64,000 nucleotides of DNA from Streptomyces sp. NBC_01689 (GTDB lineage: Bacteria; Actinomycetota; Actinomycetes; Streptomycetales; Streptomycetaceae), in the NCBI RefSeq assembly GCF_036250675.1, contig NZ_CP109592.1, positions 992,001-1,056,000 on the forward strand. Direction: 5' to 3'. Shown here one piece after another: positions 44,057 to 53,040 of the stretch. Every line of letters starts with the position of its first letter. The first letter of the stretch is position 1. A program made the translations under genes and the position numbers. Under the pieces are notes generated by a model. It saw nothing but the letters and a program-made list of their open reading frames with translations, did no database searches and was not told where the DNA came from.

Positions 44057-44480
44057 CGCACCGCGTCACTGAGGCGTCCGGACAGGGGCCTGACCACTGA
44101 TCGCCGTGCAGCGCTCGCGTGAGAGTGCGGTACGTGGCCTGATGTCGGTTTGACGGTTGGGGTTGGGCGAGGGGTCCCGGCCGGCGGGGCGGACTGGTAC
44201 CCAGGTGCGAGGTTGAGCGGGCAGGCGGGTTCGGATTCGGTGGGAATGCCCCCTGTGACCAGGCGTTTCGGCTTAGACCGGATGCCTTCGGTGTTCTTCG
44301 GCAGGATCGGCAGGTCGAGTGCCTTGCATAGATCCCCGGCCCGCATCGGACGACTCCGCCCCAGAGCTGCCGGACGGGGCGGCCCACCAAAGGATCATGG
44401 CGGTCTTCGCTCAGGTAGACGGCCCGCTACGGGCGCGGGCGTGTGTGAGGCCATGGACCTGAACCCGGCACCGAACATTA
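44057..44480. other. No intact gene; one relic
   Basis: About 420 bp. Minus-strand 44346 to about 44215 reads MRAGDLCKALDLPILPKNTE, GIRSKPKRLVTGG, the tail of a conserved Streptomyces ORF often found beside IS elements. It has no N-terminus. Nothing else was recognised. Confidence 0.4.
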
Positions 44481-45395
44481 GGGTCCGTCTTCAAAGATCA
44501 TCGGATGGTGGATCATGGTGGGGTGATACGTCGCCATGAACTCACCGATCAGGAGTGGGAGTTACTCGCTCCGTTGATACCGCGGGCCGCGACGGGCCGT
44601 CCGCGTGTGGAGGATCGACAGGTCATCAACGGGATGGTCTACAAGATCCGGACCGGGATCTCCTGGCGTGACCTGCCGGATCGCTACGGGCCATGGAAGA
44701 CGGTCTACACCCGCTTCCGCCGCTATGCGCTGGACGGCGTGTTCACCCGGGCCCTCCAGCAGATCCAGGCACACGCGGACGCGGCCGGCGACATCGACTG
44801 GCTCGTCCAGATCGACTCCACCATCGTCCGCGCCCACCAGCACGCCGCCGCCACCGGCCGAAAAGGGGGAACCACCCACCGGACGAACCGGACGATCACG
44901 CCCTCGGCCGATCGCGAGGAGGCCTGACCACCAAAATCCATCTCGCCTGCGACGGCAAGGGCCGCCCGCTCGCGATCCTGCTGACACCCGGCCAACGCCA
45001 CGACAGCATCTGCGCGCGTCCCCTCCTGGAACGCATCCGCGTCCCGCGGACCGGCCTTGGCCGGCCCCGCTCCAAACCCGACCAGGTCATCGCCGACAAG
45101 GCCTACAGCTCACGAGGATTCCGCGCCTACCTGCGCAAACGCGGCATCGCGTGCACCATCCCGGAGAAAGCCGACCAGCAGCGACACCGGCTGGGCCGCG
45201 GCCGTCGCGGCGGCCGGCCACCGGCATTCGACCGACAGATCTATCGCCGCCGCAACGTAGTTGAGCGCTGCTTCAACCGCCTCAAAGGCTTCCGCGGCAT
45301 CGCCACCAGATACGACAAGACCGCCACCTCCTACGAGGCAGCGGTCAATCTCGCATCATTCCTGCTCTGGGCAAGATCAGTTTGAAGACGGACCC
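44481..45395 (+). mobile_element. IS5-family element, copy B
   Basis: A 915-bp element with GGGTCCGTCTTCAAA ends and TA on both sides, oriented opposite to copy A. The right-hand TA forms part of the stop codon of the convergent gene at 45395-45868. Confidence 0.9.
44505..45385 (+). CDS. IS5-family transposase of copy B (-1 frameshift)
   Basis: Same two-frame organisation as copy A: an ATG at 44505 opens frame 1, which ends at 44927. The frame switch at GAAAAGGGGG (44860-44869) leads into frame 2, ending at 45385. All DDE blocks are present (VQIDSTIVRAHQHAA, IADKAYSSRGF, NVVERCFNRLKGF). No change from copy A was noticed in the coding region. Confidence 0.88.
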
Positions 45396-45868
45396 TAGGT
45401 TGCGTCCGGCAAGCCCAAGGCGACCATGAGGGCTGAGGAAAGCTCTTCCGCGAAGAGGGCCGACACGGTGAGTGTCTGCCGGATGGCTTCCTCGTCGGGT
45501 GTCAGTCCCGCGGCGGCCGACCAGGCGAGAGCGCCGGCTACAGCGGGTTCGATAGGGAAGTGCTCCAGAGGTATCTCGTAGCTCTTCGCCATCTCCCGGT
45601 TGAGCAGGCCCTCCCAGCTGTTGCCCTCAGGCGTGAGGGCCTCGATGAAGCCCACATCGCTGTCGAGGAAGGACACCATAACGGCCGGTTCCCCCGTTCG
45701 CTGGACGAGGTTCGCCAGGCTGCGTCGTCCGGCGTCAGCGAAGTCCGCGACCTGCCAACCCTCCGCCATCGCGCTCGTGGCGTCGATGCCTGTGAACCCG
45801 GCTACCCGCATGAACTGGTGCAGTTCCCCCGTGGACCGGGTTGTCAATGATCCGCCTGAATTTCCCAT
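45395..45868 (-). CDS. Hypothetical protein
   Basis: A 157-residue acidic soluble protein, start MGNSGGSLTTRSTGELHQFM. NLVQRTGEPAVMVSFLDSDV, GFIEALTPEGNSWEGLLNRE and SALFAEELSSALMVALGLPD look like an alpha/beta fold without a known motif. The ATG at 45868 is chosen because the longer frame is arginine-rich. IS copy B inserted at its stop: the native reading gave TAA, and the insertion turned it to TAG, so the protein is unchanged. Confidence 0.6.
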   Translation of the reverse strand: MGNSGGSLTTRSTGELHQFMRVAGFTGIDATSAMAEGWQVADFADAGRRSLANLVQRTGEPAVMVSFLDSDVGFIEALTPEGNSWEGLLNREMAKSYEIPLEHFPIEPAVAGALAWSAAAGLTPDEEAIRQTLTVSALFAEELSSALMVALGLPDAT

Positions 45869-46107
45869 GTCCCGCAAGTTAGCCGATGCCTCCGACAAGG
45901 AAACCCGTACCCCTTCTGTCCTACGCGGACTTCCGCTCTCGTGTCCCGGCTTCCCCGAACCGCCTGACAGAAAGTCAGGACCCGCGCACCGCCTGCCGCT
46001 CCCCCTCCTCCCGCCCTCGCCCCCCCATAGCCCGCCAACTCGATCGGGTCGGTGATCAATCTGTGTCAGAACCCGCCCTGACATCTACGAGAACCCAGGT
46101 GGGGAAC

Positions 46108-46551
46108 ATGCGCGAGGCGGGAGCGGTAGCGATCGCATGCTTGGCGGCCATAACCCTTGCGGCCTGCGGCGGGGCCCAGAGCGACGCCGCACAGGCCAAG
46201 CTGGACGGCAGCGGCCAGCAGGCCCGCCCGGGGGCGGGGGCAAAGTACCGCGCGACGGTCGCGCAGTGGAAGGCTCAGCAGGCGGCCAAGCGTCCCAAGG
46301 TCGCGAAACGCGTCACCAACGACCGTCTGCGCGAGTACGTCCGACAGCGCCTGGAAGGCACCGTACGACTCGCTGACGGCACGGTCGTAGCAGGTCCGGA
46401 CGCTGACGGCTCCTCTGCCTCGCGGCCGGGGGTGTCCCACCTGTCCGCGGCGCGCGTGAAGCTCTCGCGGCTCAGCGAGACCCAGACACCCCAGGAGAAC
46501 TCGTCGTCGCTGCCGATGACCGGTATCTCGATCAGACCCTTGACGAAGTAG
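46108..46551 (+). pseudogene. Chimera: lipoprotein N-terminus fused to an IS30 transposase fragment
   Basis: The first 40 or so residues (MREAGAVAIACLAAITLAAC) are a lipoprotein signal with lipobox LAAC. From about 46243 the frame becomes KYRATVAQWKAQQAAKRPKV and NDRLREYVRQRLEGTVRLAD, which is the middle of an IS30-type transposase, ending near 46401. The rest is the antisense of the truncated DUF2199 gene. Three unrelated pieces have been joined, so this is not a real lipoprotein gene. Confidence 0.6.
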
Positions 46552-46712
46552 TGCTGGGCCTGGATGACGCACTGATCTGAGGACAGCATGCTGGCCGAAC
46601 GATCAGAGAAACTCTCGTCCCACACGTAGGGAGCGGTTGCCGAGTAGTTCATCGGGAGCTCCGTGTGGTGCGCCCCGCAGCACGAGCAGCTGAAACCGTG
46701 ATCGTTAGTCAT
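46405..46712 (-). pseudogene. DUF2199-family protein, 3' truncated
   Basis: From the ATG at 46712: GFSCSCCGAHHTELPMNYSA, SSDQCVIQAQHYFVKGLIEI, PVIGSDDEFSWGVWVSLSRE. These are DUF2199 features, including the CSCCG metal-type cluster. After WDTPGREAEEP (about 46407) the frame runs into the IS30 fragment, so about 60 residues of the usual 160 are missing. Confidence 0.75.
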
Positions 46713-46734
46713 GGTCGGGAGCCTACTGACCCTT

Positions 46735-47190
46735 TCGGATTGCCTTCGGGTGGTGCGGGGTGAGGGTCAGTCCCAGGTTCGGTGAGGCAGCCGTCGATGA
46801 GTTCGGGATGGCGCTGGGTGTGGGCGAGTCTTCGGCGGAGGGTCCGGGTGAGGTGGTCGGGGTCGGTGAAGGTGGTGTTGGCCATCCGCCCTCACCGCAG
46901 TAGGGACCAGATGCCTTCGACGGGGTTCAGGTCCGGGCTGCAGGAGAGGAGTTGGATGATGGTGAGCCATTCGTAGTCGGCTGCGACAGCCAGGTGGTGC
47001 AGGGTGACCAGACCACCGGTGCCGCAGTCCTTTGCGAGTGCCGTTTCAGCAAAGGCCTGGCAGCCGACTTCAGAATGTCCCACCTCGCGCTGCGAAGGCC
47101 CCGTTCGTGTGCAGCCCCGCCGTGGTTGCGGAGCGGCGCCGGGTGCCACCCCTGGATGATCTAGAGTTCCGGCGGGCGGGCAGTCGACCC
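46735..47190 (-). pseudogene. IS630-family transposase remnant
   Basis: Minus-strand YEWLTIIQLLSCSPDLNPVE, GIWSLLR, then after a stop MANTTFTDPDHLTRTLRRRL and RHPELIDGCLTEPG. These are the C-terminal blocks of a Streptomyces IS630 transposase with its last catalytic Glu. Nonsense and frame changes are present, and no ends were found. It is unrelated in detail to the intact IS630 at 32239. Confidence 0.7.
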
Positions 47191-47220
47191 GCCGCACAGG
47201 TCTCGACTCAGGGGTGGGTA

Positions 47221-48063
47221 TTGATCACTGCACGATCTGCTGCGCTGCAGCGGAGTGGACAGGCCGGGCGGCGCGTCGCCGCCGCGGCGGTGGCCGGGGG
47301 TATGGCGCTGGTGGGCGTGGGGCTCACGGCGCCGACCGCCCACGCGGCCGAGGGCGACATCTCGTTCTCGAAGGTCGTCATCAACAACGGCAAGCCCATC
47401 GTCGTCGGCATCAGTGCCGAGGTCGAGGTCCCGATGACCTACACGGTGAAGAGCAGTGTGTCGCTCGACGACTGGTGGGTCGAGGCGTACCGCAGCAACA
47501 ACTCCACCAAGTACCTGCTCGCGATCTCCACGACCCGGTGGACCTGCAAGTCGTCCTCGGCGGGGGGCTACACCTTCCGCGACTGCGACGAGACGATGTC
47601 GATCGACCCGGACGCCATGCCGGGCGGCAATGGCAACCACTTGGTCAACAGTGACGCCGCCGAATGGAAGACCCTCGGCACCGGCATCAAGAAGAACGGC
47701 GGTTACGACACCGACCTCCTGTCTGCGACGACCCGTCTCCTGCGTGCCTCGCGCATCCAGAACACGAACGCGTCCCCGGAGCCCGTCGCCAAGGGTAAGC
47801 AGATCACGGTGACCGGTACTGTGCAGCACGCCAACTGGAGTCAGCACCGCTACGACAACTACGGCGGGCGCCTGGTGAAGCTGCAGTTCAAGCCCGCCGG
47901 TTCCAGCACCTACGCGACGGTCAAGACAGTGACCGCCGGCAGCACGGGCTCCCTGAAAACCACCGTGACAGCCTCTCAGGACGGCACCTGGCGCTGGAGT
48001 TACGGAGGCAACACCACCACCGGTGCCAGCAACTCCTCCGGTGACTACGTCGACGTGACCTGA
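47221..48063 (+). CDS. Secreted protein of unknown function
   Basis: A protein of about 280 residues with a Sec signal (GRRVAAAAVAGGMALVGVGL, TAPTAHA). The mature part is beta-rich with two domains: residues about 45-170 contain WTCKSSSAGGYTFRDCDETM, with a Cys pair suited to a disulfide, and the C-terminal part (ITVTGTVQHANWSQHRYDNY, YATVKTVTAGSTGSLKTTVT, WRWSYGGNTTTGASNSSGDY) looks like an Ig-like or bacterial surface fold. The TTG at 47221 follows GGGGTGGG and is my choice, as the upstream frame lacks any signal. A clear terminator hairpin follows at 48101. Confidence 0.75.
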   Translation: MITARSAALQRSGQAGRRVAAAAVAGGMALVGVGLTAPTAHAAEGDISFSKVVINNGKPIVVGISAEVEVPMTYTVKSSVSLDDWWVEAYRSNNSTKYLLAISTTRWTCKSSSAGGYTFRDCDETMSIDPDAMPGGNGNHLVNSDAAEWKTLGTGIKKNGGYDTDLLSATTRLLRASRIQNTNASPEPVAKGKQITVTGTVQHANWSQHRYDNYGGRLVKLQFKPAGSSTYATVKTVTAGSTGSLKTTVTASQDGTWRWSYGGNTTTGASNSSGDYVDVT

Positions 48064-48100
48064 GGACCCGAACTACGGTCACCGGGCCTGACGGCGCAGC

Positions 48101-48126
48101 GAAGGCCCCACTCCGGCGGGGCCTTC
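48101..48126 (+). terminator. Terminator hairpin of the secreted-protein gene
   Basis: GAAGGCCCC and GGGGCCTTC form a perfect 9-bp stem with an 8-nt loop, 38 bp past the stop codon at 48063. This is the classic Streptomyces GC-rich terminator shape. Confidence 0.75.
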
Positions 48127-48189
48127 CGCGTGCCGTCCGGCAGTCGCGCAGCCATCGCCTGAATCGACTTGCGGCGCCCGTCCGGCACC

Positions 48190-48312
48190 GACACCGGCAC
48201 CGGCACCGGTGCCGGCAAGTCTCACCTGCTGATCGCGCTCGGCACGGAGGCCGCGGTGGCCGGCTACCGGGTCAAGTACGTCCTGGCAACGAAGCTGGTC
48301 AACGCCCGGGGC
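48190..48312 (+). pseudogene. IS21 helper ATPase (IstB-like) fragment
   Basis: Plus-strand GTGTGAGKSHLLIALGTEAA, VAGYRVKYVLATKLVN. The Walker A of IstB (GxTGTGKSHLLIALG) is present, with Ala for the usual threonine-glycine. It continues for about 40 residues, then sequence similarity is lost. The preceding ACCGGC-type short tandem repeats inside the Walker A may be slippage. Confidence 0.7.
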
Positions 48313-48330
48313 AAGCGTCATCCAGTTGCC

Positions 48331-48425
48331 GTGTTCACCACAGCACGGTCCGCTGGCCGGTGTCACGATGCTGACGGGGCGGCCGCCCTGCACTACACAC
48401 GGCGCCCCACGCCGTGCGCGGCCGA
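48331..48425 (+). repeat. Dispersed repeat, copy 1 of 3
   Basis: A stretch of about 95 bp containing GTGTTCACC and GGTGTCACGATGCTG that recurs, diverged, at 53041-53137 and 60508-60600 (both on the other strand). In one frame all three give a CS-x-x-HGP-x-AGVTML-like peptide. Identity unknown; possibly a relic of a repeated gene end or a small non-autonomous element. Confidence 0.55.
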
Positions 48426-48614
48426 CGCCCCCGAACAGGCCGCGCACGGCCCCGCACCGGGCGAGCCCGTCGCCGCGGAACGCGGCCACCAACTTCCCCG
48501 CCGCGGGTCATGCAGCCCAGACGAACGCGGCGAGCTGCGGGAGCGTGGCGGCGGTGAAACCGGCGCGCCTGGATCGTGTGGTCGACAGAAAAATCCTGAG
48601 CGTCACCGGTACTC

Positions 48615-48654
48615 CTGTGCCTCGACCACGATCGGGGGGCGGGTCGAGGCACAG
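48615..48654. terminator. Perfect 13-bp stem-loop
   Basis: CTGTGCCTCGACC and GGTCGAGGCACAG pair perfectly around a 14-nt loop. It lies in a region of gene relics, so the gene it serves is unclear. It could be a bidirectional terminator or protein-binding site. Confidence 0.45.
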
Positions 48655-48827
48655 CGCCTGGTTTCACCGGACCGGTGCATCGGAGGATCGGCTCGGTCTG
48701 GTCTGTGGTCGCGCGCCGGCGAGGCCTTCATGCTTGCTCCGCTCCGTGCCAGGCCTGCTCACGGACGTCACGTTCTGGGGTTGATACCAGCCCTGTGCGC
48801 CCTTTGGCGCCCCGTCGTAGAGGACGC

Positions 48828-49074
48828 ATGACCTACCGCCCCAAGTACGACCCGGCCGCCGAAGCCGTCCACGAAGCGATGCCGCCAGCCGCCAGTGAAA
48901 CCCTTACCCTTGCGTTAGCCCACGCCTGTCACGAGCCGCGTGGCGCCACCGAGCCCTACGGCGAGGGTGACGGCATGGTGCGCATGATCGTCACGGAGCA
49001 GGCTTTCGCTGTACCGCTCCTCGGAAACACACTCGGAGACGATCACCGTGCCGCAGATCAACTACCTGGGATAG
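48828..49074 (+). pseudogene. Small hypothetical gene with a one-base frameshift
   Basis: The ATG at 48828 gives MTYRPKYDPAAEAVHEAMPP, ALAHACHEPRGATEPYGEGD, GMVRMIVTEQAFA. Near 49010 the frame must shift by one base to read SETHSETITVPQINYLG and the stop at 49074. The restored protein of about 82 residues looks like a known small actinobacterial family (MVRM-x-VTE...I-Y-G), of toxin-like RelE/ParE size. Frameshift or sequencing error cannot be separated here. Confidence 0.5.
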
Positions 49075-49077
49075 ATC

Positions 49078-49398
49078 ATGATCGAATACGTGCCCTACAG
49101 CGGCGAGCCAGGAGCCTACTCCCCCGCCGTCATCTGCGACACGTGCCGCGAGCAGATCGTCGGCGAAGGCCTCGCCGTCTGGCGAATCAAGCTCCGCGTG
49201 AAAGACGAGCCACGGCAGCAGACCCCGCTCTACACCACCCACAAGCGCGAATGCGAGCAAGCCCTCCATAGCCAGCTCAACGGGCCATACCCCCTCGCCG
49301 ATAACTGGATCGACTTCTCAGAAGAGATCGACGTCTTCCTCAAACAACTGAGCAGAAACATCAACCGGTCGCCCATCAACGATCCCGACGGCTCGTAG
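49078..49398 (+). CDS. Hypothetical protein
   Basis: A 106-residue soluble protein, start MIEYVPYSGEPGAYSPAVIC. One CDTC pair and a later Cys (THKRECEQALHSQ) could bind a metal. The C-terminal helix region reads WIDFSEEIDVFLKQLSRNIN. The gene starts 3 bp after the preceding frameshifted gene, so the two form a small operon. Family not recognised. Confidence 0.6.
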   Translation: MIEYVPYSGEPGAYSPAVICDTCREQIVGEGLAVWRIKLRVKDEPRQQTPLYTTHKRECEQALHSQLNGPYPLADNWIDFSEEIDVFLKQLSRNINRSPINDPDGS

Positions 49399-49497
49399 CA
49401 CCAGCCGATCCTGCGCATATCCGCAGATCCGCACCACGAGGTGCCCGCAGCCCCATCGCACAGGACGCCGCCCCCGCCCGGAAAGGCGCATTCCAGG

Positions 49498-50723
49498 AGT
49501 CGTTGCAACACGAGTGATCAACTGGCTGTTGCCAGGAGCTTAGCGAGGCGCTCGGCTGGGGTTTCCCAGCCGAGCGTTTTGCGTGGCCTGCTGTTCAGCT
49601 CGGCGGCAACGGCGTCCAGGTGCTCGCGGCTGTGGCGGGAGAGGTCAGTGCCTTTGGGGAAGTACTGCCTCAACAGGCCGTTCGTGTTCTCGTTCGAGCC
49701 GCGCTGCCAGGGACTGCCGGGATCGCAGAAGAAGACGGGGATGTCCGTGGCGATGGTGAACTCCTTGTGCCGGGACATCTCAGACCCTTGGTCCCAGGTC
49801 AGGGACCTGAGCAAATGCGGCGGGAGCGTCTGCACGGTCTGGACCAGCGCGTCCCGCGTGCTGGCGGCGGAGTAGCCGTCAGGGAGATGGGCGAGCATCA
49901 CGTAGCGGGTGCTGCGCTCGACGAGTGTGGCGATGGCCGACTTGTGGTCCTTGCCGATGATGAGGTCGCCCTCCCAGTGGCCGGGGACGGCGCGGGCGGC
50001 GGCCTCGGCAGGCCGTTCGCTGATCATCACCTTGTCCGGGATATTGCGGGGCCTGCGCTTGTAGGACTGGCGGTGCGGCCGGCGCATCGTGCGGCCTGTC
50101 CGCAGGGCTTTGGCCAGCTCGCGGCGGAGTTCTCCGCGGCCCTGGACGTAGAGGGCCTGGTAGATCGTCTCGTGGACCACGTGCATCTCCGGCCGGTCGG
50201 GGAAGGCGGTCCGCAGAGCCTGGCAGATCTGTTCCGGGCTCCAGCGCAGGGAGAGGTGGTGCTGGATGAATTCCCGCAGCTCGGAGTTCTGGCCGATCTT
50301 TCCTGTCTTGGGCCGTGGACGGCGCTCCTCCGCCCGTCGGTGTGCGGCGTGCGGCCGGTAGACCCAGTCCTTGCCGCGCCAGAGCGCACCGTTGCGGCGT
50401 ATCTCCCTGCTGATGGTGGAGGGACTGCGGCCCAGCTCGGCGGCTATCTGCCGGATGGACGCCTTCTCCCGCAGCCGGTCGGCGATGTGGATGCGGTCTG
50501 CTTCCCGGAGGTAGCGGGAGGGGCCGGTAGCCGGAGGGCCGGCCGTGATCGGTGGCCTCGGCTTGCCGAAGGTCGGCGAGTGGTACCCGTTGCGCCATCT
50601 CTTGCCGGTCCGACGGTTGACCCCGACGATTCTGCACGCTTCCGCGTTGCCGTAGCCCCGGGCTTCTGTCCTCACGGATCTCGAAGTCCATCGCACCCCT
50701 TGAGCTGGGGTGTTGCAACGACT
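49498..50723 (-). mobile_element. IS30-family element
   Basis: A 1.23-kb element with terminal repeats AGTCGTTGCAACAC and its complement at 49498 and 50723. No certain target duplication is visible. IS5 copy C begins four bases after its right end (50728). Confidence 0.75.
49518..50691 (-). CDS. IS30-family transposase (frameshift near the start)
   Basis: A transposase of about 390 residues. N-terminal GYGNAEACRIVGVNRRTGKR and ASIRQIAAELGRSPSTISRE are the two helix-turn-helix parts. The DDE core contains VPGHWEGDLIIGKDHKSAIA (first Asp), LTWDQGSEMSRHKEFTI (second Asp) and SNENTNGLLRQYFPKGTDLS (Glu). The natural start MDFEIRE at 50691 is in another frame, and the frames join near 50672; a GTG in the main frame at about 50677 might be used instead. 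The rest is intact. Confidence 0.85.
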
Positions 50724-50727
50724 ACTA

Positions 50728-51642
50728 GGGTCCGTCTTCAAAGATCATCGGATAGTGGATCATGGTGGGGTGATACGTCGCCATGAACTCACCGATCAGG
50801 AGTGGGAGTTACTCGCTCCGTTGATACCGCGGGCCGCGACGGGCCGTCCGCGTGTGGAGGATCGACAGGTCATCAACGGGATGGTCTACAAGATCCGGAC
50901 CGGGATCTCCTGGCGTGACCTGCCGGATCGCTACGGGCCATGGAAGACGGTCTACACCCGCTTCCGCCGCTATGCGCTGGACGGCGTGTTCACCCGGGCC
51001 CTCCAGCAGATCCAGGCACACGCGGACGCGGCCGGCGACATCGACTGGCTCGTCCAGATCGACTCCACCATCGTCCGCGCCCACCAGCACGCCGCCGCCA
51101 CCGGCCGAAAAGGGGGAACCACCCACCGGACGAACCGGACGATCACGCCCTCGGCCGATCGCGAGGAGGCCTGACCACCAAAATCCATCTCGCCTGCGAC
51201 GGCAAGGGCCGCCCGCTCGCGATCCTGCTGACACCCGGCCAACGCCACGACAGCATCTGCGCGCGTCCCCTCCTGGAACGCATCCGCGTCCCGCGGACCG
51301 GCCTTGGCCGGCCCCGCTCCAAACCCGACCAGGTCATCGCCGACAAGGCCTACAGCTCACGAGGATTCCGCGCCTACCTGCGCAAACGCGGCATCGCGTG
51401 CACCATCCCGGAGAAAGCCGACCAGCAGCGACACCGGCTGGGCCGCGGCCGTCGCGGCGGCCGGCCACCGGCATTCGACCGACAGATCTATCGCCGCCGC
51501 AACGTAGTTGAGCGCTGCTTCAACCGCCTCAAAGGCTTCCGCGGCATCGCCACCAGATACGACAAGACCGCCACCTCCTACGAGGCAGCGGTCAATCTCG
51601 CATCATTCCTGCTCTGGGCAAGATCAGTTTGAAGACGGACCC
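50728..51642 (+). mobile_element. IS5-family element, copy C
   Basis: A 915-bp element with the same ends and TA flanks as copies A and B. It sits between the IS30 element and an IS3 remnant. One base change was noticed (G to A at 50754) that destroys the ATG start used in A and B. Confidence 0.9.
50755..51632 (+). CDS. IS5-family transposase of copy C (-1 frameshift, altered start)
   Basis: Same protein as copies A and B, with frame 1 to 51174 and frame 2 to 51632 through GAAAAGGGGG. The ATG start has become ATA; the next codon, GTG at 50755, is in frame and can serve as start, with the loss of one residue. The DDE motifs are unchanged. Activity may therefore be lower but not necessarily lost. 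Confidence 0.82.
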
Positions 51643-51644
51643 TA

Positions 51645-51848
51645 GAACCCAAGTCGTTCTGGCAGGGGCTCAAGAGGGAGACGATGCACCAGCGGATGTT
51701 CTCGACGGTGCGTCAGGCGAGGCTGGAGATCTTCCAGTGGCTGACCTACTACAACGCCCGACGGCGCCACAGCGCCCTCAACTACCTCTCGCCAGCCGAG
51801 TTCGAACAGCAGCACCAGCGAGGACGTAAACTCACACTCGCCGCATGA
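51645..51848 (+). pseudogene. IS3-family OrfB, C-terminal remnant
   Basis: Plus-strand KSFWQGLKRETMHQRMFSTV, RQARLEIFQWLTYYNARRRH, SALNYLSPAEFEQQHQRGRK, ending at 51848. This is the last catalytic Glu helix and C-terminus of an IS3-type integrase. IS5 copy C cuts it on the left. TGTGTCCACACTCCGG just after the stop is probably the IS3 end. Confidence 0.8.
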
Positions 51849-52256
51849 ACCCCTGTGTCCACACTCCGGGGGACACCTCATGATCGACTGCCTTCGTCAC
51901 CGCGGGCAAGGGATCTCCACTGGTCCCGATGCCGCCGAGCGACGGGAACACAGAGGACGCTTCGTAGCGGGTCAGGGAGGCCCGAGGTCGGTGCTGCATC
52001 ACCCGCCCGAGCAACCGACACGACGATCGACGAAAACGTCGAAAGTCGAGCTGGAGGAACAAGAAACCCAAGGTCAGCGCCTTGCACCTGTGGCAAGAGC
52101 AGCGCCGGAGGTCGCGCCGACTTCCGAGAGCCGACCCGTCGACAGCGGCTGAATCTAACTCTTCTCCAAACGATCGTGTCCACGACATAATGCCGCCTGA
52201 TCTTCGAGGTGCCGGCGGAACGGGTGCGCCGGACACGAATCGAGAAGGGAACGCAC
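51849..52256. other. No recognisable gene
   Basis: About 400 bp between the IS3 remnant and a secreted-protein gene. No convincing frame or motif; it should contain the promoter of the gene at 52257. Confidence 0.35.
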
Positions 52257-52661
52257 ATGTCAGCACGTCGGATCCTCGCAACCATGGCGGCCGCGACTCT
52301 GGCGGCTGGTGGGCTCACTGCCATGACCACCACGCCAGCCAGCGCAGCAACATGCCTGGGTACTGCCAAGAGCTTCAATCCCGTTGACAACGGGAACGAA
52401 TACGTGTGGCCCGCATCCGGTTATGCCTACGCCACGTCCAACTGCAACGACATCAACGTCAAGCCGTCCATCGCAGCCGGCGGCGGGTTCGACTTCGTGC
52501 CCGTGCGCACCTGTTTCTACCCCACGAGCGGCAGCTCCTACTGCAATGCCTACCGCGACATCACGGTCGGAACCTGGAGTCTGGCAGCCACCGACGTCAA
52601 GGACGGCACCAGATTCATAGTGCAATTCCAGTTCAGCACCAAGGGATCGATCGCTTACTGA
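52257..52661 (+). CDS. Small secreted protein
   Basis: A 134-residue protein with a Sec signal: MSARRILATMAAATLAAGGL, TAMTTTPASA, cleavage after ASA. The mature 100 residues are beta-rich and aromatic, with four Cys (TCLGTAKS, SNCNDINV, TCFYPTSG, SYCNAYRD), suited to two disulfides. The C-terminus FIVQFQFSTKGSIAY is a final strand. GAGAAGGGA lies 8-16 bases before the ATG. Function unknown; the shape recalls small extracellular inhibitors or cell-surface proteins. Confidence 0.75.
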   Translation: MSARRILATMAAATLAAGGLTAMTTTPASAATCLGTAKSFNPVDNGNEYVWPASGYAYATSNCNDINVKPSIAAGGGFDFVPVRTCFYPTSGSSYCNAYRDITVGTWSLAATDVKDGTRFIVQFQFSTKGSIAY

Positions 52662-52775
52662 CCTGACTCGTGCTGCTGTCCGCGAGAGGCTCCGGCGCGT
52701 CACACGTGCTGGAGCCCTTCGCCCAAGCTGCCAGTCTGAACGGCGTTGACACCGGCCTTCGCCCCGGTTCGGCGG

Positions 52776-52990
52776 ACCCAGGACGACCGGTGGGCAGCCA
52801 ACCTCGCCGCCGCCCGCCAGTTCCACGCCCGCGAAGGCCACCTAAAGTTCCCAGGAAGACGGTGAAAGACGTCGCGGGCGAACGGATCAAATTCGGAGCG
52901 TCCCTCGACAACACCCGCCGCAGGGCCAGCGAACTCACCGCGGAACGTGTGTGCGGAACTCGACGAGCTTGGGATGATGACCCGATCCGT
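52776..52990 (+). pseudogene. Helicase-associated (HA) domain remnant
   Basis: Plus-strand RWAANLAAARQFHAREGHL, then after a one-base gap KVPRKTVKDVAGERIKFGAS and LDNTRRRASELTAERV. This is the HA domain repeated at the C-terminus of actinobacterial superfamily II helicases. No helicase core is nearby, so only the tail survived. Confidence 0.6.
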
Positions 52991-53040
52991 GACGCTGGCG
53001 GGGGTCTGCGTCGGGCGGGCGCGGGCTTGCGCTCGAGCGG

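Noticed and set aside
46108..46230. Lipoprotein gene
   Set aside because: A good lipobox is present, but after about 45 residues the frame is an IS30 fragment, so no complete lipoprotein is encoded.
48675..49271. Single long plus frame covering 198 residues
   Set aside because: Only its middle, from 48828, is protein-like, and its proper C-terminus is in another frame. The last part is antisense or off-frame to the gene at 49078-49398.
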